Notes: generated by a model from the sequence alone, not told the origin. Positions 27,349 through 37,229 are shown, counted from the stretch's first letter. The stretch is 64,000 bases of DNA from CAVONB01 sp963697205 (GCA_963697205.1 CAVONB010000014.1:124001-188000); one strand, 5' to 3'. Numbers and translations: made by a program.

Positions 27349-28329
27349 TCAGTTGTAGACTTCGGGGTTTATGCAGTTGGGCGGCCGCTCGTTGCGTAGG
27401 ATTGCCTCGATGTTGGCGATCACGGACTTTGCCATCATCTCGCGCAACTCGAGCACCGCGCTTCCCATGTGCGGCGTCAGTACTACGTTTGGCAGAGCCG
27501 TAAGCTCGGAGGCGATGAAGGGCTCGTTCTCGAACACATCGAGCCCCGCCCCTGCGATGAGCCCGTCCCTGAGAGCGCTCACCAGCGCCGCTTCCTCGAC
27601 GATCGGACCGCGCGATGTGTTGATCAGGAACGCCGAGGGCTTCATCTGCAGAAACTGCTGCCGCCCTATCAAATGATGCGTTTCCGGCTTCAAGGCGGCG
27701 TGCACGGATACAAAGTCGGCATTCTCCAGCAGGTCGCTCATGCTGACGTAGGTCATGCCGAGAGACTTTTCGTCGGCTTCCGCGGCACGGTGCGGGCCGC
27801 AGTACAGGATGCGCATTCCGAACCCGCGTGCGCGCCTCGCAACCGCTTGGCCGATGCGTCCGCGCCCGCCGATGATACCGATCATTTTGCCGTAGACACC
27901 GCGACCAGCAAGCAGGTTGGATTGCGCGCCCGGAAACACACCCTGCCGGACCAGATGGTCGCCTTCGACGAGCCGGCGGGCCACTGCCAGCAGCAGTGAA
28001 AAATGCATATCCGCAGTCGCCTCGGCAACGATCGGCGGGATTACAGTGACGGGAATGCGCCTCTCCGTTGCACCCTCGACGTCGATCCTGTCCGGCGTGA
28101 CGCACATCGACGTCACCGCGCGCAGGCGGGGATTGGCCGCCAGCACGTCGCGGTCGATAGTATCGTGGAGCAGGCTGAACAGGATGTCGGCCTTCTTGAC
28201 GCCCGCGATCAGTGCTTCCTTGTCGATGACGTGCGTATCGTCGGTGTTCATCTCGACATCGGCGAGCGACCGCAAGCGGGTGGCTGCGTCCGGGGCAATG
28301 GGCTGCGTGACGAAGACCTGGGCTCTCAT
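27349..28329 (-). CDS. D-2-hydroxyacid dehydrogenase
   Basis: 326 residues from ATG 28329 (MRAQVFVTQPI), resembling glyoxylate/hydroxypyruvate reductases. NAD loop IGIIGGRGRIGQAVARRA, catalytic Arg in NTSRGPIVEEAAL, Glu in DVFENEPF and His in LTPHMGSAV. First gene of the dehydrogenase-dehydrogenase-M24 operon. Upstream lie an FNR/FixK box and an 18-base perfect palindrome. Confidence 0.88.
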   Translation of the reverse strand: MRAQVFVTQPIAPDAATRLRSLADVEMNTDDTHVIDKEALIAGVKKADILFSLLHDTIDRDVLAANPRLRAVTSMCVTPDRIDVEGATERRIPVTVIPPIVAEATADMHFSLLLAVARRLVEGDHLVRQGVFPGAQSNLLAGRGVYGKMIGIIGGRGRIGQAVARRARGFGMRILYCGPHRAAEADEKSLGMTYVSMSDLLENADFVSVHAALKPETHHLIGRQQFLQMKPSAFLINTSRGPIVEEAALVSALRDGLIAGAGLDVFENEPFIASELTALPNVVLTPHMGSAVLELREMMAKSVIANIEAILRNERPPNCINPEVYN

Positions 28330-28424
28330 GATGGCACCACTCATGGTCAGCGATGATGAGGCGGCGAGACCTTGCCCGCGCGTCCTCTCTCAGCCAAGTA
28401 CACCGCGATGATGCCGACCACAGC

Positions 28425-28438
28425 TTGACCTCAATCAA
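28425..28438. promoter_or_regulatory. FNR/FixK-type box
   Basis: TTGACCTCAATCAA, a full match to TTGA-N6-TCAA and to the stricter TTGAY-N4-ATCAA form. It is 96 bases upstream of the hydroxyacid dehydrogenase start. Confidence 0.6.
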
Positions 28439-28452
28439 GAACGAACGATTAT

Positions 28453-28470
28453 TTAAAACGATCGTTTTAA
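28453..28470. promoter_or_regulatory. 18-bp palindromic operator
   Basis: TTAAAACGATCGTTTTAA, perfectly symmetrical, with a half-site copy AACGATTATTT just to the left. This form (AAACGATCGTTT) is typical of TetR-family operators. No TetR gene is adjacent, so the cognate repressor is elsewhere or was lost when the IS1182-type element inserted. Confidence 0.6.
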
Positions 28471-28727
28471 TAAGAAAAGCTTCTCGCCGAGGCGCTTCGC
28501 GGTGTTGAGGCACACGGCGCTTAGCGCCCCCTCGGCTCCCGACCTATGTTCTCAAATACCACGGCCACGGTCGCTCTCGGGTCCCTGCAACGGTCGAGAT
28601 ACTCCTCGCCCATAGTCCTGGCCCGCCGGGCGCCCGACCAAGTGTCTGCTAACGAAGATCGAGCTACCGCCAAAACCCGATGATCACTGTTTGGATGACC
28701 ATAGTCCGGCAGTGGCAGCTTTCTCTG

Positions 28728-29985
28728 GAGGCTGTGTGATAACGCGCTTTCCGGTCGGATCTCGGCGCGCTGGTAACTTGGGCACAATTTCGTGCTGGTT
28801 GCGCGCAGTTTTCCGCTCCGAGGACGTCTTGCTGCATTTCTGATCGCGCTGTGCCCCGCTCCGGCCGCAAGAACCGGCCACTTCTCATGCTCGCATCGCT
28901 TTGACCAATCCCGACACTCCCAGGATCGCGATCACGCGCATCATGTTGTAGGCCAGCACGTGCAATGCCATCTCGGTGCCGACGTGCTTCATCGTCTTCA
29001 TCTTGAAGTGTGTCGCGCCCATCCATGCCTTGATCGTCCCGAAGGGATGCTCGACAGTTTTGCTGCACAGCGAGACTTTACTCGGGTCATCGTCGAGCCG
29101 CTTCTGCACGCCCTCCAAGATCGCCTCGTGCTCCCACCGGCGCAGGCGCCGCTCCTTGCCGGTGGTGCACCTCCTCTTGACCGGACATGGCCCGCAAACA
29201 TTCGTCCAGTACGAGCGCATGATCTTGCCGTCGAGTTCACTCGTCATGTGATAGGTCAACCGTTCGCCGGCCGGACAGACGTAGCTGTCATCGTCCGGAA
29301 TGTAGACGAAGTCGGCCTTATCGAAGCGCCCGACTGCCGCTGCGTTGGATGTGTGCGGCTTCGACACGGTGACTGCAATGCCAGCCTTCTCGGCGGCGAC
29401 GATCTCTTCGCCACTGTAGTAGCCCTTGTCGGCAATCGCCTCGATGGCATCGCTCGCCATCACGTCCTTCGCGGCATGCGCCATCATCGCCAAAGCGTCG
29501 CGGTCGTAGCCCTGGTTCGTCACCTCGTGCGCGACAATCAGATGATGTTTGGTCTCGACGACGCTCTGCACGTTGCAGCCGACGACGCGCGACAGGCGCG
29601 CCTCGACGGGAGACATGCCGGTCTTCGCCAGGACCTCGTCGGCGCGATCGAGTTCTGCCATGTAGCGGTCGACTGCACCTGGTTGAGGTAGCCGTAAAGA
29701 TAGAGCTTCAGCATCGTCGCTGGATGATATCCGGGTCGGCCGGTTGCCTCCGGCTCGACGTCGAAGCCGAGCGTGGCGAGATCCAGCATGTCGATGAAGG
29801 CATCGACCGCGCGGACTGGATTGTCCGCTTCGACATAGTCCTCGATGCAATCCGGCAGCAGAGTCGACTGGTTCCGATCCTGCCCCTCGATCAACCGCTT
29901 CATGAGAGCCCCCGCTCGCAACGCGGAGATTTTATCATGCTTCGCGGGTCGCCCAGCCTATCCGCCTACGTTTTCACACAGGCTC
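28728..29985 (-). mobile_element. IS1182-type element with internal deletion
   Basis: Inverted ends GAGGCTGTGTGATAACG (28728-28744) and CGTTTTCACACAGGCTC (29969-29985) match at 15 of 17 positions. They enclose a deleted transposase gene. A near-identical single end occurs at 60536-60559. No clear target duplication was found. Confidence 0.65.
28885..29903 (-). pseudogene. IS1182/IS5-type transposase, internally deleted
   Basis: The N-terminal part (MKRLIEGQDRNQSTLLPDC, PGYHPATMLKLYLYGYLNQ) is in one frame to about 29680. The rest (DRYMAELDRADEVLAKTG, VVGCNVQSVVETKHHL, DKGYYSGEEI, VCGPCPVKRRCTT, EHPFGTIKAWMG) is in another. Roughly 100 codons that normally carry the first catalytic Asp region are missing at the joint, so the enzyme cannot be active. 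Confidence 0.8.
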
Positions 29986-30017
29986 TCTGCAGCGCATCAG
30001 TTTGACGGCAAGCCTCA

Positions 30018-31172
30018 TCAAGGTTTGTCGTCGGGGCCGAGCCGCTTCTTCGTTGCCTTGGCCGACGCCGCCATGGCCGCGGCACTGAAACGTGGTGTAT
30101 TCGCTTTGAGGCGGGCAAAGCTTTCGGTCTGTGTGTCGGTCTGGCCTGAGAAGCGCGGCATCACGTAACGCATGAACAGTTCGTGGCTCGCCTTGCACGC
30201 TTCGAACGGCGCCCAGTTGACGGACATCAGCAGAACAGTGCCGAAACCGCCGGTCTTTTGCCAATAGCGCTCCAGGAATGCGACGGCGTCATCCGGCGTG
30301 CCGACCAGTGCCGTGCCACGCGCCACCACTTCTTCGAGGCCGCCGGTACCCAGCAGACCCTTGGGATTGACGCTCAAGATGTAGTCCTACCAGGCATCGA
30401 AGCCCAGCTGCGCATCGCGCATCGCTTGCTCACGCGTCGGCGCCAGATGCATGCAAAGGACTAGGCGGTAATCCCGGCGGTCCATCGTGCGACCATGCTC
30501 GGCAGCCGCCTTTTCTGCCACCTTCCAATTGACGTCAAGCACGTCGTAGCCGGCGACGCTGGAGGCCGCTATGCACAGCAGGCCGAAGCCATAGCGCCCC
30601 GCCAGATAGGCACCGTTCGGCGACATCGCATTGGCGATCGCCATGGGCGGATGGGGACGGGTATACGGCAGATAGTTGAGCCTCCCCTCGTTGAGCTCGA
30701 ACCAGTCGGAGCGATGCGTCACCGTCTCGCCGGCAAACAACCGCAGCATGATGGCGATCGATTCCTCCATGCGATCGCGCTGGGTGTCGGGATCAATACC
30801 GAGCATCATCGCGTCCGACGTCAGCCCGCCGGGTCCAACACCCAGCATGACGCGTCCCCGCGTCTGATGATCGAGCTGCAATATGCGGTCGGCCACGAGC
30901 AGGGGGTGGTGGTAGGGTAGAGAGATGACGCCTGTTCCGAGGCGGATGCGCCGGGTCCGTTCAGCCGCGGCGGCTATAAAGATCTCCGGACTCGCGATCA
31001 GCTCATAGCCACCGGAATGATGTTCGCCCACCCACAGCTCGTCGAAGCCAAGTTTGTCAGCCCATTCTGCTAGCTCGAAATCCCGTTGAATGGACAGGGT
31101 TGGGTTCTCATGCACGGGCTGGTGCGGCGGAATGAAGATGCCGGTTCCGAGCAGGTGCTTGTGCACGTTCAT
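30018..31172 (-). pseudogene. LLM-class flavin-dependent oxidoreductase with in-frame amber codon
   Basis: Luciferase-like FMN/F420 monooxygenase. ATG 31172 (MNVHKHLLGTGIF) opens a frame with GFDELWVGEHHSGGYE, RIRLGTGVISLPYHHPLLVAD, RGRVMLGVGPGGL and MAIANAMSPNGAYLAGRYG. TAG at 30387-30389 follows FDAW, and the same frame continues for about 120 more residues (LVGTPDDAVAFLERYWQKTGGFGTVLL) that belong to the family, to 30018. Single nonsense mutation, or a base-call error. Divergent from the FMO gene. Confidence 0.8.
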
Positions 31173-31372
31173 TCTCCCTTTAGCTACAAGCCCATGCGCG
31201 CGAATTCGCCAATCGCCCATCGAACGCCTGGGCACGATGGCTTCAGGCCGGGCGGTCCAGTTGGCAATGGGAATTCGATGGACGTCAAGCGCCCGACTTT
31301 GCTTCCCTGCTATCGACACGGCGCCCTGCCTCAGGCATGCCAGGACGTCATCGCCAGGAGAAGCGACCAACC

Positions 31373-33184
31373 ATGTGCCAGGAAATGGAAGAGACGGAAG
31401 CCGATCGTGCGGTCGACGCATGGCTCGCGGCGTTCTGCATTGCGCTCAATGCTGGCGACGGAGTGGCCGCGGCCAGCATGTTCGATGCCGAAGCGTGCTT
31501 CTGGCGCGACCTTGCAGCGTTCACCTGGAACATCAAGACCCTAGAAGGTCGCGCGGCGATTGCCGACATGTTGGACTCGCGCCTCACCGACACGCTACCC
31601 TTCACCGCTAAGCGTGCAGCCCCGGCGCAGGCGGTCGATGGCACCATCGAGGCACGCCTTGCGATCACAACGCGTCTTGCCAGCGGCGAAGGCTACGTGC
31701 GACTGCGAAACGGCCGATGCTGGACGCTGTTGACGACGATAAGAGGACTGACCGGGTATCCGGAGCGCGCCGGACGACTGCGCGAACGCGGCACGCTACA
31801 TGGCGTGCACCCCGGCCGGCCGACGTGGCTGGAGGCGCGGGCAGAGGAGGAAGCATCGCTAGGATGCACGCGCCAGCCTTATTGCCTGATCATCGGCGGC
31901 GGCCAGGGCGGTATCGCGCTCGGTGCGCGTTTGAAGCGGCTCGACGTTCCGACGCTGATCGTGGAGCGCAATGCGCGTGCAGGTGACAGCTGGCGCAATC
32001 GCTACAAGTCGCTCTGCCTGCATGATCCCGTATGGTACGACCATTTACCCTACATTCCGTTTCCCGATCACTGGCCGGTCTATTCACCCAAGGACAAGCT
32101 TGGTGACTGGCTGGAGATGTACGTCAAGGTGATGGAACTCAACTATTGGGCCGCAACGACCTGCACGCATGCGTCCTATGATGCGGAGAAGGGCGAATGG
32201 AAAGTCCTCGTCGAGCGCGACGGCAAGACGGTAACGCTGCGGCCGAAGCAATTGGTACTGGCAACCGGCATGTCCGGCGTCCCCGTCGTTCCGGAGATTG
32301 CCGGCAGCGAGACCTTCCGTGGTGTGCAGTGCCACTCAAGCGCGTTCGCGTCGGGCGAAGGCTATCGCGGAAAGAAGTGCATTGTCGTCGGCTCGAACAA
32401 CTCCGCCCATGACATCGCGGCGCATTTATGGGAGGGAAGCGCCGATGTCACCATGATCCAGCGCTCGCCAACCATCGTTGTCCGCTCCGAAACCCTGTTC
32501 GAACTTTCGACCAGTCATCTCTACTCAGAAGATGCGCTTGCGCGCGGATTGACAACGGACATTGCCGACCTGACCAACGCCTCGGTGCCCTATCGCATCG
32601 CGCCGAAGCGCAGTGAGCCCATCTACGAGAAGATCCGCGAGCGCGACCGTGATTTCTATGCGCGTCTCGGCAAGGTGGGCTTTGCCTATCATTTCGGCCC
32701 GGACGGCTCGGGGATCCAGACGTCCTATATCCGACGCGGCTCAGGCTATTACATCGAGGTCGGCGCCAGCGAGTTGATCGCGGACGGACGCATTGCACTT
32801 AAGAGTCCTGTCGAGGTCGAGCACATCGTCGAAAACGGAGTGGTGCTGTCGAACGGCGAGACGCTTGGTGCTGATCTCATCGTCTACGCGACCGGCTATG
32901 GCTCCATGAACGGATGGGCGGCGCAGCTCATCAGCCAGGAAGTCGCCGACAAGGTTGGCAAGTGCTGGGGCGTGGGCTCCGGCACGTCGGGCGATCCGGG
33001 GCCGTGGGAGGGCGAGTTGCGCAACATGTGGAAGCCGACGGCACAGGACGGGCTGTGGTTTCACGGCGGCAACCTGTTCCAATCACGCTATTACTCGCTC
33101 ATCCTGGCGCTGCAATTGAAGGCGCGCATGGAAGGGTTGGCGACGCCGGTCTGGGGGCGCGAGCCGGTGCACCACAAGGGCTGA
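31373..33184 (+). CDS. SnoaL-like domain fused to flavin-containing monooxygenase
   Basis: 603 residues from ATG 31373. Residues 1-150 resemble a SnoaL/NTF2-like domain (AWLAAFCIALNAGDGVAAASMFDAEACFWRDLAAFTWNIKTLEG). From about 170 an FMO follows: FAD site CLIIGGGQGGIALGARLKRL, Baeyer-Villiger/FMO-like region HDPVWYDHLPYIPFPDHWPVYSPKDKLGDWLE, NADPH site IVVGSNNSAHDIAAHLW and ATGYGSM near the end. This fused form occurs in proteobacteria and fungi; likely oxygenates a ketone, amine or sulfur compound. Confidence 0.87.
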   Translation: MCQEMEETEADRAVDAWLAAFCIALNAGDGVAAASMFDAEACFWRDLAAFTWNIKTLEGRAAIADMLDSRLTDTLPFTAKRAAPAQAVDGTIEARLAITTRLASGEGYVRLRNGRCWTLLTTIRGLTGYPERAGRLRERGTLHGVHPGRPTWLEARAEEEASLGCTRQPYCLIIGGGQGGIALGARLKRLDVPTLIVERNARAGDSWRNRYKSLCLHDPVWYDHLPYIPFPDHWPVYSPKDKLGDWLEMYVKVMELNYWAATTCTHASYDAEKGEWKVLVERDGKTVTLRPKQLVLATGMSGVPVVPEIAGSETFRGVQCHSSAFASGEGYRGKKCIVVGSNNSAHDIAAHLWEGSADVTMIQRSPTIVVRSETLFELSTSHLYSEDALARGLTTDIADLTNASVPYRIAPKRSEPIYEKIRERDRDFYARLGKVGFAYHFGPDGSGIQTSYIRRGSGYYIEVGASELIADGRIALKSPVEVEHIVENGVVLSNGETLGADLIVYATGYGSMNGWAAQLISQEVADKVGKCWGVGSGTSGDPGPWEGELRNMWKPTAQDGLWFHGGNLFQSRYYSLILALQLKARMEGLATPVWGREPVHHKG

Positions 33185-33525
33185 GGCGGGCGTTCACGGC
33201 TTTCGGTCCGGGCTGGATCCTCGGGCGGCACCCAATGCAGTCGTCCTGACCGGGACCCCCGCATTGATCGGTACCTCGATTGCCGTGCACTATGCTTCAG
33301 TCTCGTGGGCTGGGCTCACGCCTGACTAGATTGGCTGGAAGTGCATCCGGCGTTGTCGAAGTGGCTTGTGCACTCTTGCGGTGGGACTTCGAGCAGGAGG
33401 AAGCTGCTGTGCACCGCGCAACCCTGGCCCCCGCGTCAGCGCTACCACGTCGGCGCGGCCTGACGTAGCTTGCCGGCGCGAGCCTACTGCCGCGGCTGCG
33501 CATATCAGCAAATAAGGAAACGCCC
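33185..33525. other. intergenic region
   Basis: No gene or motif recognised. It should carry the promoter of the aldo/keto reductase gene. Confidence 0.4.
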
Positions 33526-34503
33526 ATGCTGAAGAAAGTCCCGCTCGGCCGATCCGGCCTGCAAGTCTCGCGTCTCGGCCTCGGTGCCAACCGTCTGTTC
33601 GATCCGACCGACCAAGGTATGGTGGAAATGCTCAATGCCGCGCTCGACCGCGGCCTCAACTTCATCGACAGCGCAGCGATCTACGGCGACGGCAAGAGCG
33701 AGAGCTTCTTCGGCGCTGTGCTGGGCAAGCGCCGCCGTGACGTCGTGCTGGCCACCAAGTGCGGCATCCACCGCGGCCCCGACGGGAACACTGTCATCGA
33801 CGGCCGGCCGGCCAGCATCAAGCGTGGATGCGACGAGAGCCTCGCGCGCCTGAAGACTGACGTGATCGACCTCTACTACCTCCACCAGATGCCGAAGAAC
33901 GCGCCGCTCGAGGACACCATCGGCGCCATGGCCGAGCTGGTTCGAGCCGGCAAGGTGCGCCATCTCGGCATCTGCAACGCCACCGAGGCGCAGGTCCGAA
34001 CGGCACACGGCGTGCACCCGATGACGGCGCTGCAGACGGAGTATTCGCTATTCACCCGTGAGCCGGAGACCGATCTGCTGCCGATGTGCCGCGAACTCGG
34101 CATTGCCCTCGTCGCCTATGGTCCGCTCGCCTACGCCTTCTTCGGAGGCATAGTGCGCACCCGCGCCGACGTGCCGGCCGGCGATCCGTGGCGGCAGACC
34201 AACGAGCGCTTCCAGGAAGACGCACTGCCGCACAATCTCGCTCTGCTCGACAGGATCAAGGCGTTCGCCGACGAGATCGGCGTGACGCCCAGTCAGCTGA
34301 CGCTGGCTTGGCTGCTCGCCAAGGGCGACGACGTCATCCCGATCCCCGGCACGCGCCGCATCAAGTATCTGCAGGAAAATCTCGGCGCTGCTGACATCAG
34401 GCTGACGAGCGAGATGATGGCGCGCATCGATGCTGCCTTCCCGCCCGGCATCGCCAAGGGCGGCGCGCGCGGCGGCCATACGCCGTCGGTGGCAAAGCTA
34501 TAG
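33526..34503 (+). CDS. aldo/keto reductase
   Basis: 325 residues, NADPH-dependent TIM-barrel. The tetrad is visible: Asp and Tyr in FIDSAAIYGDGKSE, Lys in LATKCGIH and His in YYLHQMP. The cofactor loop is IPIPGTRRIKYLQENLGA. Closest in form to the YajO/Tas or pyridoxal-reductase-like AKRs. AAGGAAA precedes ATG 33526. A hairpin follows the stop. Confidence 0.9.
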   Translation: MLKKVPLGRSGLQVSRLGLGANRLFDPTDQGMVEMLNAALDRGLNFIDSAAIYGDGKSESFFGAVLGKRRRDVVLATKCGIHRGPDGNTVIDGRPASIKRGCDESLARLKTDVIDLYYLHQMPKNAPLEDTIGAMAELVRAGKVRHLGICNATEAQVRTAHGVHPMTALQTEYSLFTREPETDLLPMCRELGIALVAYGPLAYAFFGGIVRTRADVPAGDPWRQTNERFQEDALPHNLALLDRIKAFADEIGVTPSQLTLAWLLAKGDDVIPIPGTRRIKYLQENLGAADIRLTSEMMARIDAAFPPGIAKGGARGGHTPSVAKL

Positions 34504-34516
34504 GGTGCGGAGACAT

Positions 34517-34540
34517 GGCCCCTTCCCACGTGAAGGGGCC
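34517..34540 (+). terminator. terminator-like hairpin after aldo/keto reductase
   Basis: Perfect 9-base stem GGCCCCTTC/GAAGGGGCC (34517-34525 and 34532-34540) with loop CCACGT, 14 bases after the stop. No U-run follows. Confidence 0.6.
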
Positions 34541-34779
34541 AACCGCATCGCAAGGGGCTGATGTCGCTTCGAGTATTCGAGCGGACAAATCTTGTCGATG
34601 TTCCCAGAGCGGATGATGATTTGCTGACGACGTCTGGAATCTCTGCACAGTCACCGTCAAGCTATTGACACCACTCGCTTATGACCCCACTGCAGACACG
34701 GTGCCCGCGGACAACACGTCCGTGTCATGCTTGCACGTCTCAGCGACAAGAGATGTGCACACCGCAACACTTGGACGCC

Positions 34780-36648
34780 TTAAGCTTTCGCGGTTCGATG
34801 AACCGGCGTGACCTCGGGTGTGATGCGAAGCGCCCGTAGCGCGTTGAGGATGACCGCAACGTCGATCACCTCTTGAAGGAGCGCGCCCTGAACCGGGGAG
34901 AGGTGACCGAGGGCGGCAGCGATCATGCCGAGGCCGGAGAGACCGATGCCGGCGACCACGCTCTCAATGGCGATCCGACGCGACCGACGTGCAATTTCAA
35001 TTCCCGTGCTGAGGCGATCGATGCGATCGACCAGCAGAACAACATCGGCCGCCTCGGCCGATGCCGCAGCACCGCGCACACCCATTGCGACGCCGACGTC
35101 GGCGGCTGCGAGGGCCGGAGCGTCGTTGACGCCGTCGCCGACCATCATGACGGGACCGTTCTTGCGCTCGGTCAGAACGAGCAGCACCTTCTGGTCCGGA
35201 CTGAGGTCTGTCCGAAGGCCGTCGAACCCCAAGCCTTCGGTGACGCGCGCTGCAACGGCGGAGCGGTCTCCAGTGGCAAGAAGAATCCTGGCAATGCCTT
35301 CCCGCCTCAGGCCCTGCAGCATGGTGCCGGCGTCTTCACGCAGCGGATCGGCCATGACGAGATGGCCCGCAAGACGACCGTCCACTGCCACCGCTACCAG
35401 GACCGATCCGGCCCCTAGTGCGGGATGATCGCCGGATTTGCGTCCGACGCGCTTGCCAACGAAGCTGTCACCACCCACGACGACCTTACGTCCGTCAACG
35501 ACTCCCACCACGCCTTCGCCAGGGATCTCGGCCACCTCGCTTGGCGCGGGAAGAGTGAGGCCTTTGTCCTTCGCCGCGACCACGATCGCCTGTGCAACAG
35601 GATGTCGGGACGCCTGCTCGAGCGCAGCCGTGAGGCGCAAGACGTCTTCCTCCGTCACCGCATCGTGTGCATCGATTGACACGATCTGCGGGCGTCCATC
35701 GGTCAAGGTTCCTGTCTTGTCGAGGATCAGCGTCCTGATGCGGGCCATGGCTTCTAGCGGCTTGGCGCCCTTGATCAGGACGCCGAAATGCGCCGATCGC
35801 GAAAGACCGGCGACGAGTGCGACGGGCACTGCCAGGATCAGGGGGCATGGCGTGGCGACGACAAGTACGGCCACCGCACGAATGGGATCACCGCTGAACC
35901 ACCACGCAGCGAACGCGATACCTACCGTCGCTGCAAGAAAACCGAGCGACCAGCGATCGGCGAGTCGCGACATCGGGGCCTTGGAGCGTTGCGCCTCCTC
36001 GACCAGCCGCACAATGCCGGCATATGTGCTTTCTTCGGCCCGTCGGGAAACCGACAGATCGAACGCCTCGCCGACGTTCGTGGAGCCGCTCATGGCATCC
36101 GCCCCGGTGTCGAGCCGAACAGGCAGCGACTCGCCCGTGAGCGCCGATGTGTCGAGAAAGGCGCCCTTGGAGGCGATCGTCCCGTCGACGGGCAGGACGT
36201 CACCTTGGCGGATCAGAAGCCGATCGCCGGGTTCGATGGCGTCAAGGGCGACTTCCTCCAGGCCGCCGTTGCGGCATCGCGTCGATGTCCGCGGCACTCG
36301 CGAGAGGAGGGCGTGCATCTCGCGCCGAGCGCGTCCTTCCGCAAAGCTTTCGAGGAAGGTACCTCCCGAGTACATGACGGCGACGACTGCGGCTGCCAGG
36401 TTCTCGCCGAACGCAAGGGCGGCCGACATCGACAACGCTGCCACGATGTCGAGACCGACTTCGCCGCGCCATAGACTGCGCAGGATCTCGACGACGAGCG
36501 CCGCAAGAACGGGGACGACACCGCTCGCCCAGACCAGATCGGCGCATCGTGGGGCACCGACCGACCGGATGAGCAGACCGACGACGAGACCGGCGAGAGC
36601 GACAAGCAGCAGGAGAGTCTTTGTCCGATCGGTATCAGACGCTTCCAT
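34780..36648 (-). CDS. heavy-metal P1B-type ATPase
   Basis: 622 residues, inner-membrane metal efflux pump without an N-terminal HMA domain. Actuator TGES (ALTGESLPV), metal-site TPCPL in the membrane helix instead of CPC/CPH, phosphorylation DKTGTLTDG, HP loop SRHPVAQA and hinge VGDGVNDAPAL. The last helices hold LLQEVIDVAVILNALRAL. TPC together with QExxD is, as I recall, the signature of the P1B-5 (Fe/Ni-type) group; the C-terminal hemerythrin of some members is absent. 75 bases after usp, probably co-transcribed. Confidence 0.88.
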   Translation of the reverse strand: MEASDTDRTKTLLLLVALAGLVVGLLIRSVGAPRCADLVWASGVVPVLAALVVEILRSLWRGEVGLDIVAALSMSAALAFGENLAAAVVAVMYSGGTFLESFAEGRARREMHALLSRVPRTSTRCRNGGLEEVALDAIEPGDRLLIRQGDVLPVDGTIASKGAFLDTSALTGESLPVRLDTGADAMSGSTNVGEAFDLSVSRRAEESTYAGIVRLVEEAQRSKAPMSRLADRWSLGFLAATVGIAFAAWWFSGDPIRAVAVLVVATPCPLILAVPVALVAGLSRSAHFGVLIKGAKPLEAMARIRTLILDKTGTLTDGRPQIVSIDAHDAVTEEDVLRLTAALEQASRHPVAQAIVVAAKDKGLTLPAPSEVAEIPGEGVVGVVDGRKVVVGGDSFVGKRVGRKSGDHPALGAGSVLVAVAVDGRLAGHLVMADPLREDAGTMLQGLRREGIARILLATGDRSAVAARVTEGLGFDGLRTDLSPDQKVLLVLTERKNGPVMMVGDGVNDAPALAAADVGVAMGVRGAAASAEAADVVLLVDRIDRLSTGIEIARRSRRIAIESVVAGIGLSGLGMIAAALGHLSPVQGALLQEVIDVAVILNALRALRITPEVTPVHRTAKA

Positions 36649-36723
36649 GCCCCTAAATTTCCTTGTCTTGACGAGTGCTCCGCTTTTTCCAGACGGCTAC
36701 TTGGCGCGGCGCACCACCTCCTC

Positions 36724-37170
36724 TCATCGCACTACGAGTACGGGAAGTTCACTCGTTGTGAGCACCTCGTTGGTGACACTCCCCAAGAGCAGTTCGCGCA
36801 CCCCACGCCGTCCATGCGAGGCCATGACGATCAGGTCGCATGCGTGAGCCGTGGCTGCTTCGATGATGCCTTCCGCAGCTGGTCGGTCCTTCATGTGTAC
36901 GGACTGCATCGAGACCCGAAACGGTTCGGCCTTCTTCTGAGCACTTGCAAGCACACGCTTGGCCACTTTCTCAGCGAGCGCCTCATAGCGTTCGACCGGC
37001 TCGTCGACGCGCATGCGGACCATCGCCGCGACCTCGAGCACCGACCATCGTTCCGAAACCGTTACCAGGACAACCGACGCCCGCAGCCCCTCGGCCAGAG
37101 CCAAGCCGGCATCACAGGCTCGTTCGGCAAGCGGGGATCCATCCGTTGCAATCAGGATACGTTGAAACAT
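36724..37170 (-). CDS. universal stress protein (UspA family)
   Basis: 148 residues, single Usp domain. ATDGSPLAERA at the start and MASHGRRGVRELLLGSVTNEVL at the end (G-x2-G-x9-G-S) form the ATP-binding type site. Upstream at 37216-37229 is a near-match FNR/FixK box. In this class usp genes are commonly induced at low oxygen, and this one is followed by the metal ATPase. Confidence 0.92.
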   Translation of the reverse strand: MFQRILIATDGSPLAERACDAGLALAEGLRASVVLVTVSERWSVLEVAAMVRMRVDEPVERYEALAEKVAKRVLASAQKKAEPFRVSMQSVHMKDRPAAEGIIEAATAHACDLIVMASHGRRGVRELLLGSVTNEVLTTSELPVLVVR

Positions 37171-37215
37171 CGGCGCCTCCTGTCGAGTACGTACGCATAA
37201 TGAGATCAGGCAGCC

Positions 37216-37229
37216 TTGATTTGGGTCAG
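37216..37229. promoter_or_regulatory. FNR/FixK-like box (one mismatch) upstream of usp
   Basis: TTGATTTGGGTCAG; left half perfect, right half TCAG instead of TCAA. Centred about 52 bases before the usp start. Confidence 0.4.

Larger units (their letters stand above)
28345..28727. other. promoter region and unassigned sequence
   Basis: Contains the FNR/FixK box 28425-28438 and the palindrome 28453-28470. The stretch 28521-28727 has open frames on the minus strand but nothing I recognise. Confidence 0.5.

Noticed and set aside
26327..28329. Two hydroxyacid dehydrogenases as a tandem duplication
   Set aside because: They differ in their NAD loops and most other positions; ancient paralogues rather than a local duplication.
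27290..28513. Long N-terminal extension of the 26327-27289 dehydrogenase (728-residue frame)
   Set aside because: The extension is out of frame with, and overlaps, the second dehydrogenase; real start is ATG 27289.
30387..30389. Amber codon read as pyrrolysine or programmed readthrough
   Set aside because: No Pyl machinery or context seen, and LLM oxidoreductases do not use it; mutation or base error is simpler.
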